Of a stretch of 64,000 nucleotides of DNA, positions 18,224 through 24,945 are shown piece by piece. How positions within the stretch are numbered: the stretch's first letter is position 1; every line of letters starts with the position of its first letter. The notes below the pieces were generated by a model that did no database searches, was not told the origin of the DNA, and saw only the letters and a program-made list of their open reading frames with translations. The position numbers were made by a program, and so were the translations under genes. This DNA comes from Caldilineaceae bacterium (lineage in GTDB: Bacteria; Chloroflexota; Anaerolineae; Caldilineales; Caldilineaceae), in contig OY282376.1 in the NCBI GenBank assembly GCA_958295845.1, positions 2,555,022 to 2,619,021 of the forward strand, in the 5' to 3' direction.

Positions 18224-19195
18224 TCAGCCCTTGACTTGATTCATCCGGCCCGGCCACGCTTCCGGATTGGCAATCCATCTCGGCCTTTCACCTTTCAAGA
18301 CATTGGCAATGTTTTCCACCGTGCCGGCCTGCATGGCAGCCAATCCGGCATCAGTGTAAGAGGCAATGTGGGGCGTTACGACAACATTTTTCATTTTCAG
18401 CAGAGGGTTGTCTGCTAGTGGCGGCTCCGGATCAAAGACATCCAGGCCGGCTCCCGCCAAGTGCCCTTCCTGCAAAACCTTAATCAAGGCGGCCTCGTCC
18501 ACAACACCCCCACGGGATGCGTTGATGAGATAGCTTCCGCGTTCCATCAGCCTGAGCCGCCTCTCGTTGGCCAGATGGCTTGTCTCCGGAAGCAGAGGCG
18601 TGTGCAGCGTTACAAACTGGTTTTCTGCGAAGATCGCGTCCAGGTCTTCAGTCCGCGAGACCCCTTCTGGAAGCTCGAAATTGCTGGGCAGAAACGGATC
18701 ATAGATGGTTACCTTCATCCGGATTCCTAAGGCTGTCATCTCAGCAACGCGCCGGCCGATTCTGCCAAAACCAACAATGCCCAGCGAACTGCCAATGAGC
18801 TCAGAACCCAGCATCTCCTCACGCCCGATTTCGGCGGCGCCTCGCAAATGCATGTCTCCGACTATCACGCGTTTGGCGACCGCCATCAGCAGCGCGACGG
18901 CATGCTCCGCGGTGGATTCCGACGGTGCATCAGGCGTATTGCAGACCAGAATTCCCCGAGACGTGGCCGCGTCAAGGTCGATGTTGTCGACACCGATGCC
19001 AGGCTTGGCAATCTGTATCAGTTCAGGTCCCACCCGATCCATGAACTCGCCGTCATAGTAGCGTCGGATGCCAGAGATTACCGTTGACCCCGGCAGCTTT
19101 TCCATATCACCGTCATCGATGTACTCTGCCAATTCAGAGACCTGCGGCAGCAGCGAGGGTGGCAGAGACCATTCCATCCAGACTTTCTTCTTCAT
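18224..19195 (-). CDS. D-isomer-specific 2-hydroxyacid dehydrogenase
   Basis: NAD-dependent dehydrogenase of the phosphoglycerate/glyoxylate reductase type. The NAD loop is VGFGRIGRRV at about residue 140, the substrate Arg is in NASRGGVVDE, the catalytic Glu in DPEPPLADN and the catalytic His in VVTPHIASYT. It has no C-terminal ACT domain (323 residues), so it is not a full-length serine-biosynthesis SerA with feedback regulation; it could still reduce glyoxylate or hydroxypyruvate. It is transcribed convergently with the creatininase gene. Confidence 0.9.
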   Translation of the reverse strand: MKKKVWMEWSLPPSLLPQVSELAEYIDDGDMEKLPGSTVISGIRRYYDGEFMDRVGPELIQIAKPGIGVDNIDLDAATSRGILVCNTPDAPSESTAEHAVALLMAVAKRVIVGDMHLRGAAEIGREEMLGSELIGSSLGIVGFGRIGRRVAEMTALGIRMKVTIYDPFLPSNFELPEGVSRTEDLDAIFAENQFVTLHTPLLPETSHLANERRLRLMERGSYLINASRGGVVDEAALIKVLQEGHLAGAGLDVFDPEPPLADNPLLKMKNVVVTPHIASYTDAGLAAMQAGTVENIANVLKGERPRWIANPEAWPGRMNQVKG

Positions 19196-19420
19196 CGTCA
19201 GTTTGCCTTTTCAGAGTTAGCGGTTTGGGTCAATTCCGCCAACATTACATCAGTCGCGAATTTCGCACAAACCAGGGTGTAATCGTTGTCAAGAGAAGGA
19301 CTTCGGTAGGGGGAGTTCTCCCATGGTGCTGCAATCATGGGACTGAAAGGCCATAACGGCCGAGTTCCTTCGCTTTGACTCCCAGACCTCCATTTTCCCA
19401 TTCTGTCAGAGGAGCGATGC

Positions 19421-20452
19421 ATGACAACACTCGTATACATAACCCTTTCCGGCGACGACCTGATCCGGATCTTTGAACTGCATAACGACGGCCAGTTGAG
19501 TCAGCGCCAGACTGTGTCTGCAGCCGGGGGTCCTTCTGCTCTGGCAGTGGCCCCGGACGGCAAGACCCTCTTCTGCTCTCTGCGAGCCAGCAATGAGCTG
19601 GCCTCTTTCCGCCTTGAACCCGATGGCGGCTTGCGCCTGCTGGGCAAGCGGCAACTGGACGCTGACGCCTGTTACCTCGCCACGGACAAGAGCGGCCGCT
19701 TTCTGATGAGTGCCTACTACCGTGCCGGTAAAGCCGCGGTCCACCGGATTGAACCCGACGGCTCAGTTGGCCCGGAAGTTTGCAGCGAGAAAACTGCTGA
19801 CCGTGCGCACTGCATCGAAACTGATGCTTCGAACCGCTTCGCCCTTGTACCCCATCCTCTCGATGCCAACAGCATCTTCCTGTTTCAGTTCGACGAAGAA
19901 TCCGGTCAAATATCTCCCAACCAGCCCGCCCCCAGATTGGTAGCGCCCGAAGGACTCGGACCTAGGCACTTCGTCTTTTCTCTTGACCAGCGCTTTGTCT
20001 ATACGTCTGATGAAGATGCGTCAAGCGTAACCGCCTACCATTTTGACAAACCACCCGCCAGCAAGGCTCAGTCAAATCAGGGAGGCTGCGAACTTCGCCC
20101 GTTCCAGACCATTTCGTCGCTTCCCGAAGGTTTCGCCGGAGACAACACCTGTGCCCAGATTCATCTGCATCCGACAGGGCGTACCCTCTATGTCTCGAAC
20201 CGGGGTCACGAGAGCATTGCCGTCTTTGAGGTCGACACCGAGAGCGGGTCCATTGAGCTGACAGGTTGGCAAACTACCGAAGCCGTTCCTCGGGTCTTCG
20301 GTATCGATCCGAGTGGCCTCTACCTGTTGGCAGCGGGACAAGGGACAGGCAACGTTTCTACATATGCAATCAGTCCCGAAAATGGCATGCTGTCCCCCTT
20401 AAACTCATACGAAGTGGGGACCCAGCCAATGTGGGTCCTGTTTCGACAGTAA
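19421..20452 (+). CDS. Lactonase family protein (6-phosphogluconolactonase-like beta-propeller)
   Basis: Seven-bladed propeller of the YbhE/Pgl lactonase family. Recurrent blade motifs are visible (GPSALAVAPDGKTLFCS, DKSGRFLMSAYYRAG, IHLHPTGRTLYVSNRGHES, GIDPSGLYLLAAG). AGAGGAG precedes the ATG. The 343 residues match the family. The cytosolic form hydrolyses 6-phosphogluconolactone; other members act on muconolactone-type or sugar lactones. It has no signal peptide. The next gene is convergent, with a gap of only 79 bases. Confidence 0.87.
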   Translation: MTTLVYITLSGDDLIRIFELHNDGQLSQRQTVSAAGGPSALAVAPDGKTLFCSLRASNELASFRLEPDGGLRLLGKRQLDADACYLATDKSGRFLMSAYYRAGKAAVHRIEPDGSVGPEVCSEKTADRAHCIETDASNRFALVPHPLDANSIFLFQFDEESGQISPNQPAPRLVAPEGLGPRHFVFSLDQRFVYTSDEDASSVTAYHFDKPPASKAQSNQGGCELRPFQTISSLPEGFAGDNTCAQIHLHPTGRTLYVSNRGHESIAVFEVDTESGSIELTGWQTTEAVPRVFGIDPSGLYLLAAGQGTGNVSTYAISPENGMLSPLNSYEVGTQPMWVLFRQ

Positions 20453-20531
20453 TGACCGACCTGGTGTCGCGTTGCTGGTCGTCAAAAAGGACCGAATTTC
20501 CTGCCCAAATCGATCGGTTGGACCAGGTCGT

Positions 20532-21431
20532 CTATTGCTTCGATGAACCGACTTCCTCAAATCGCCTTCGTCGATAGCGCGTGACATAGACCAGAACCCA
20601 TTGGAGGAGTCCGGGGAAGTGAATCGCAAACCAGACCAGGGCGCGATCAAACAGGGTTACGTAGGCCTCCCTCTCTCTTTTCCGTATTGCCCTCACAGTT
20701 CGGCGGCCTACCCTTTCAGGCTCCACGCCGCGTCCGAGTGAGTGTCGCTCGCCCTGGCGATGCTCGGCGCCTGGAACACTGATCCGGCTGTGTTGCGAGA
20801 ATTCGGTGTCAGTCAATCCCGGGCAAACCAAAACAACGTCGATATTGTCGCGCTTCAACTCTGCCCGGGCCGCTTCGCTTGCCCCCTGGAGAGCGAACTT
20901 TGTCGCCGTGTAACCTCCCCCCAGGGGCTGTGCAAACTTGCCAACAATACTACTGACATTGACGATAGTACCCCCGCCATTACGGCGCATAATCGGGACG
21001 GCCGCCTGCAGGGCTGCCATCGGCCCAAAGAAGTTGACCGAAAAAACAAGCCTGAGGTCGTCCAGGTGCAGTTCGTCCATCGAACCGAAAATGCCCATTC
21101 CAGCGTTGTTTACCAGGATGTCTACAGTGCCGAAATGACCCGCCGCCGCTTCTATGAGATCTCGAGACTGGCGTTCCTCGCCCATATCGGTGGGCACGAC
21201 CAGGACCTCAACCCCATGCCTCACCCTCAGTTCGTCAGCGACTTCCTGCAGACGGTCTGCACTGCGCGCTGCCAGAACCAGTCGACAACCTTCTGCAGCA
21301 AGGGCCGCGGCAATCGCTTCGCCAATGCCGCGGCTTGCGCCGGTGACGACAGCTACTTTTCCGTTAAGCTCTACATTCCCGGTGTCATTCGTTCGTAAAA
21401 TGTTGTTTGACATTGAACTGCTGTGTGACAT
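20532..21431 (-). CDS. Short-chain dehydrogenase/reductase
   Basis: Classical SDR: cofactor motif TGASRGIG about residues 28-35, NNAGMG, catalytic Ser in VSSIVG and the Tyr-Lys pair in YTATKFAL. The C-terminal about 50 residues add a hydrophobic segment (ALVWFAIHFPGLLQWVLVYVTRY), suggesting membrane association as in the YqjQ/DltE-like group acting on lipid or retinol-like substrates. The ATG at 21431 is chosen because GGAGGT lies 9 bases upstream; longer in-frame starts lack a site. Confidence 0.88.
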   Translation of the reverse strand: MSHSSSMSNNILRTNDTGNVELNGKVAVVTGASRGIGEAIAAALAAEGCRLVLAARSADRLQEVADELRVRHGVEVLVVPTDMGEERQSRDLIEAAAGHFGTVDILVNNAGMGIFGSMDELHLDDLRLVFSVNFFGPMAALQAAVPIMRRNGGGTIVNVSSIVGKFAQPLGGGYTATKFALQGASEAARAELKRDNIDVVLVCPGLTDTEFSQHSRISVPGAEHRQGERHSLGRGVEPERVGRRTVRAIRKREREAYVTLFDRALVWFAIHFPGLLQWVLVYVTRYRRRRFEEVGSSKQ

Positions 21432-21857
21432 TGAAAAGATACCTCCAATCGGGCGCGACTTTCTATGGACAAGAGGGCGCGTAACGAAATCAGTCAACGA
21501 AAGTCCAATCATTCCTTTACCTGCGAGCCAGGCGAACCGTCCAATCTGAATCTACGCAGACCAGTGAATCGATTTCAGCATCCGCATCGGACCTCCGAAT
21601 GCATCCGGGTTCAAATGTTACGTGCGGCTCAACAATTCCAAAGGAAGCTTACACGGAACCACGCCGCTGAGGAAGTCAGCCAGTCTGTCCGCTTAGGAAT
21701 TCCAACGCTGTTTTGTGAAGTACAGGAATCGGTGCTATATTCCAATATCAGGCCTTGTACACAAATCGAAGGCCAAGCTGGATTTTGAGAGTCCTGAAAT
21801 CTACCATCTTATGACCAATCTCGTTGAGGAAATGGCAGACTTGCACATGAGACGCCT
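21432..21857. other. Gap between the SDR gene and dsbA-like gene
   Basis: The gap separates divergent genes. It holds a good promoter (21713-21741) and a possible short reading frame that ends exactly at the dsbA-like start. Nothing else could be supported. Confidence 0.5.
21713..21741 (+). promoter_or_regulatory. Promoter of the disulfide/cytochrome operon
   Basis: TTGTGA (21713-21718), a 17-base spacer, and TATATT (21736-21741) preceded by TG at 21733, so both a -35 and an extended -10. It points at the dsbA-like gene. Confidence 0.5.
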
Positions 21858-21861
21858 TTGA
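21715..21861 (+). CDS. Possible small reading frame overlapping the dsbA start
   Basis: From a GTG at 21715 (or an ATG at 21811 giving only 16 codons), a frame reads to a TGA at 21859-21861 that overlaps the TTG start of the next gene. The translated C-terminus (SPEIYHLMTNLVEEMADLHM) looks protein-like. The frame upstream is closed by a TAG at 21694. The GTG lies within the predicted -35 element, so only one of the two readings can be right. It could be a leader peptide, a small protein or the relic of a lost gene. Confidence 0.3.
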   Translation: MKYRNRCYIPISGLVHKSKAKLDFESPEIYHLMTNLVEEMADLHMRRL

Positions 21862-22571
21862 CTGTGTTCGCCAATATGCAGAACCTTCTGTCCAAGAGCA
21901 GATCGAGGCTGTCACTGACCCTTATACTGGTCGGTGGTGTCGTTGTACTGGCAGGGCTGATTGCTGTCATCCTGGCCGCGTCAGCAGGCAGTGAGGAATC
22001 CTCCGTTGAAACACCCGACTATTCAGGTGTTCCTTCCGGCTGGCAGAATCGTAACGTCTTGGGCGATCCCGAGGCCCCTGTGACCGTTCAGGCATGGGAA
22101 GACTTCCGCTGCCCAGCCTGCGCTGCATTCAACCAACGCGTCAAACCGGGCCTCGTAGACGACTACATCACCAATGGAAAAGTAAAGCTGGAATTCCATC
22201 ATTTCCCACTGCAGCAACACGAACCCGGCGCCTCACTTGCAGCCCAGGCCAGCGAATGCGCTGCCGACCAGGGACTGTTCTGGGCATACCACGATCGTGT
22301 CTTTCAGGCAACCTCGTCGGGCCCAAGCGCCTTTCTCATGGAGCGCCTGATCGATTACGCTGTGGAACTGGAAATGGATAGAGACACGTTTACATCCTGT
22401 CTTACCAATCAGACGCACCTGCTAACCATATCGGAGAGCCTGCAAGCAGCACGAGTGGCCGGACACAACAGCACGCCAACCGTTTTGGTCGACGGGGTAC
22501 GCGTCGACAACCCGTTGGACTACGAGGCCGTCTCGGCTGCGATCGACAATCAACTGTCGTCCGACAATTGA
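21858..22571 (+). CDS. Membrane-anchored DsbA-like thiol oxidoreductase
   Basis: Extracytoplasmic thioredoxin-fold disulfide oxidase. A short N-terminus and a single membrane helix (about residues 18-42) are followed by the thioredoxin domain with active site CPAC (Cys85, Cys88) in WEDFRCPACAAF and the cis-Pro loop NSTPTVLVDG near residue 205. An inserted helical domain carries the Cys pair in ASECAADQG and FTSCL. The start is uncertain: a TTG at 21858 or an ATG at 21876, neither with a strong ribosome site. The DsbB-like gene follows after 19 bases, so this is an oxidase/re-oxidase pair that makes disulfides in exported proteins. Confidence 0.9.
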   Translation: MTVFANMQNLLSKSRSRLSLTLILVGGVVVLAGLIAVILAASAGSEESSVETPDYSGVPSGWQNRNVLGDPEAPVTVQAWEDFRCPACAAFNQRVKPGLVDDYITNGKVKLEFHHFPLQQHEPGASLAAQASECAADQGLFWAYHDRVFQATSSGPSAFLMERLIDYAVELEMDRDTFTSCLTNQTHLLTISESLQAARVAGHNSTPTVLVDGVRVDNPLDYEAVSAAIDNQLSSDN

Positions 22572-22590
22572 ACACCCGAAATAAATTTAG

Positions 22591-23505
22591 ATGAACAGTA
22601 CCCGTTTTTGGACAAAGCTAGGCCTATATGGAGCGCTCATCACGGCTTGGATCGCTACGATGGGCAGCCTCTACTTCAGTGAAGTGACTGGCTTTACGCC
22701 TTGCACTCTCTGCTGGTACCAGCGCATCCTGATGTATCCACTGGCCGGATTGATTACGCTGGGAATATTGCGAAGGGACCATCATCTCCCCCATCTGGTA
22801 CTTCCCTTCTCACTATTGGGCCAAGGCTTCTCAGTCTATCATTTCCTGCTTCAGAAGACACCCTATTTTGGATCACCGTCCTCATGTGGCATTGGGGTGA
22901 CTTGCTCGACAGTCTGGATCGATTGGTTCGGGATTGTCACGATTCCACTCTTGGCCATGGTCGGGTTCATGGCTATTACGACAGGCATGTTGTTGGTAAT
23001 TGCCACTGATACGCGTGCCGCCGGAAATGTCGGGTCCTATCAGTGGCCACGGTGGCCGGCGCCTTTGATCGTGCTTGTTGCGATAGGACTCTACCTAACT
23101 GGGGCTGCCCGGGCCGGAAATATTCAAGTCTCACTGCCTGAGGTGGTCATCCCCTTTGTTTCAGAACTCCCAATTCTTGGTCTGTCATCGGATCCGACGG
23201 CGACTCCCGACCCGACTGCCACCCCGACAAGCTTGGAGAATGGGGCTTCGCTCTATTCGCAAGCCTGCGCTTCTTGCCACGGCGCCAATGGGATAGGAGC
23301 CGAAGGATTGGGAACCGCCCTGGCAAACTCACCCCAGATTACAAACCTCACTGAAAGCGAAATGTTCGCAATAATAAGGGATGGCCGCGCCGCAGATGCG
23401 CCGAATAACCGCACCGGCATCGCAATGCCACCTTCAGGCGGACAACCGGACCTGACCGACGAACAGATCGTTGACATCATTCTTTACATCCAGTCTTTAC
23501 AGTAG
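22591..23505 (+). CDS. DsbB/BdbC-like disulfide re-oxidase fused to a c-type cytochrome
   Basis: Residues about 1-150 are a four-helix DsbB-type domain with the first active pair in TPCTLCWYQR (Cys38, Cys41) and the second pair Cys99/Cys105 in the second external loop. A fifth membrane helix is at about 152-172. After a Pro/Thr linker (DPTATPDPTATPT), residues about 212-304 form a small cytochrome c domain: haem site CASCH (226-230) and the axial Met in GIAMPPSGG. Normal DsbB/BdbC is about 140-175 residues and has no cytochrome. The topology places the haem domain outside, next to the DsbA partner, so electrons from thiols could pass to haem instead of, or as well as, quinone. Confidence 0.9.
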   Translation: MNSTRFWTKLGLYGALITAWIATMGSLYFSEVTGFTPCTLCWYQRILMYPLAGLITLGILRRDHHLPHLVLPFSLLGQGFSVYHFLLQKTPYFGSPSSCGIGVTCSTVWIDWFGIVTIPLLAMVGFMAITTGMLLVIATDTRAAGNVGSYQWPRWPAPLIVLVAIGLYLTGAARAGNIQVSLPEVVIPFVSELPILGLSSDPTATPDPTATPTSLENGASLYSQACASCHGANGIGAEGLGTALANSPQITNLTESEMFAIIRDGRAADAPNNRTGIAMPPSGGQPDLTDEQIVDIILYIQSLQ

Positions 23506-23577
23506 TTCAGCACATTGGGATAGGTTTGATTCGCCTGACTGACTACAGGCATTGGCCTCCTACAGGCGGGAGCCACT

Positions 23578-24507
23578 TTGAATCGCCCCACAAGGACCGA
23601 TGAGTTCATGACCGTATTTCGTAGATTTCGCTTCATGATGCACAGGCAAAACCTCCGATCGGTGGTTCCCCTGTTGCTGGCTATCCTGTCTGCAGGACTG
23701 TTTGCGACTGCCCTCATAACCGGCACCTCTAATGCCGCGGTTCATCAACTCAGTGCCTCCTATTCCCCTGACCCAATTCTGGGTCCTCGTCTGGACAGAG
23801 TCCAAGCCCGCAATGAGCAGACGGGTCAGTCGGGTATTACATCACCAGAACAAGGCAGCGGCGTCAGTGGTCCCGTACCGATCATAGGGACAGCAGCCGG
23901 CTCTCCCTTCGCCCGATATGAGCTCTACTACAAGGAAGCGTCCAGGGGAGATGAGGCCTATTCGTATTTCGGCGGCGAAACACGTCAGGTCGTCAACGGT
24001 CAGCTAGCTGTTTGGCATACCGATGTCCTTGCACCAGGTATTTATACACTGCGCATGCGCGTCGTGCGGCCTGATGGCAACTACGGTGAATTCTTCGTAC
24101 ACAACATCACCGTCGGCAGGGAGCCGATCACGCCAACGCCCGACGAGCCCACGCCAACACCAATTCCTATCGACACGCCAACGCCATACCCACAACCTAC
24201 CGTCGCAGCGGTCCAGGTCGAACAGCCGAACATTGAAGGTTCAGAAGACGAACCGACCGCGACCCCTCCGCCCCCTTCCCAGGGCGACGGTGGGGGTACA
24301 TCCGAAGGCCAGTCCTCTTCGACCAGCCAATCTAACATTGCTCAGCCACCCGGAATCCTGGGAGACCTCGGTGAAACGTTGGCAATAGAAAGACTTCGCG
24401 GCCGCTTCTTCACTGGCGTCCGATGGAGCGCAGGTTTGTTCCTCTTGTTGGGAGCGATATTCGCCACAAAGCGCCTCTTGGAATGGGTTCTCGCTAAGAA
24501 CGAATAG
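23578..24507 (+). CDS. Cell-surface protein with two membrane segments and a P/T-rich stalk
   Basis: The TTG at 23578 has GGGAG 5 bases upstream; an ATG at 23608 is the alternative. Layout: membrane segment at about residues 28-48; extracellular beta-rich domain about 85-185 (GPVPIIGTAAGSPFARYELYY ... LRMRVVRPDGNY), which reads like a small immunoglobulin-like or glycan-associated fold; a stalk of TPTP/PIPID repeats and acidic/Ser-rich sequence about 190-265; C-terminal membrane segment about 283-300. I do not recognise a named family. It lies 72 bases after the DsbB-cytochrome gene and ends at a clear terminator, so it is probably the last gene of that operon. Confidence 0.7.
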   Translation: MNRPTRTDEFMTVFRRFRFMMHRQNLRSVVPLLLAILSAGLFATALITGTSNAAVHQLSASYSPDPILGPRLDRVQARNEQTGQSGITSPEQGSGVSGPVPIIGTAAGSPFARYELYYKEASRGDEAYSYFGGETRQVVNGQLAVWHTDVLAPGIYTLRMRVVRPDGNYGEFFVHNITVGREPITPTPDEPTPTPIPIDTPTPYPQPTVAAVQVEQPNIEGSEDEPTATPPPPSQGDGGGTSEGQSSSTSQSNIAQPPGILGDLGETLAIERLRGRFFTGVRWSAGLFLLLGAIFATKRLLEWVLAKNE

Positions 24508-24945
24508 AACGGGCAACTGCAGACGCTTCGAATCCAGGACCGTGCAAGTTAGGCCGGCCGTGCGCAGGAGGCGCAGCCGGTCTTTTTAATTCCGCCGAAA
24601 TTCAAGTGCCTCTGACAAAGTAACAAAACATTTCGAGGGGCGACAGGCTGAGATTTGACGTGTCAAAGGTAGGAAGCGTGCGCAACAGGATACCGCGCTG
24701 CCTTCAGAAGATTATGTTTCCAAGTGATCAAGCCGATACGAGCGGCACTGATTCACGATTCTCCCTGATTCCGTGAAAGATTGGCCTCTGCAATGTACCC
24801 AGTGGTAGCATTTGGGAACGGCCGTCGCCACTATTGAGAAAAACCGTTAGTTCTGATTCAACGTTGGCCTATGGACAGCGTTGGTCTTACCTTCCCGGCA
24901 AGGTGACGAACTGGCAGGTGCTGGGTATACCGGAAAGGCTCCATT
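24508..24945. other. Gap after the disulfide operon
   Basis: It contains the terminator at 24551-24586 and a 14-bp operator-like dyad TTTGAC-GT-GTCAAA (24654-24667). A frame covers 24834-25478 but overlaps the LRR gene and has no coding character. The rest is unremarkable. Confidence 0.5.
24551..24586 (+). terminator. Rho-independent terminator
   Basis: Outer stem AGGCCGGC/GCCGGTCT (8 pairs with one G-T), inner stem TGCGC/GCGCA with an AGGAG loop, followed by TTTTT. It closes the dsbA-dsbB-surface protein operon. Confidence 0.85.

Noticed and set aside
18224..19195. SerA phosphoglycerate dehydrogenase with regulatory domain
   Set aside because: It lacks the C-terminal ACT/ASB domains and no other serine gene is near, so only the general 2-hydroxyacid dehydrogenase call is kept.
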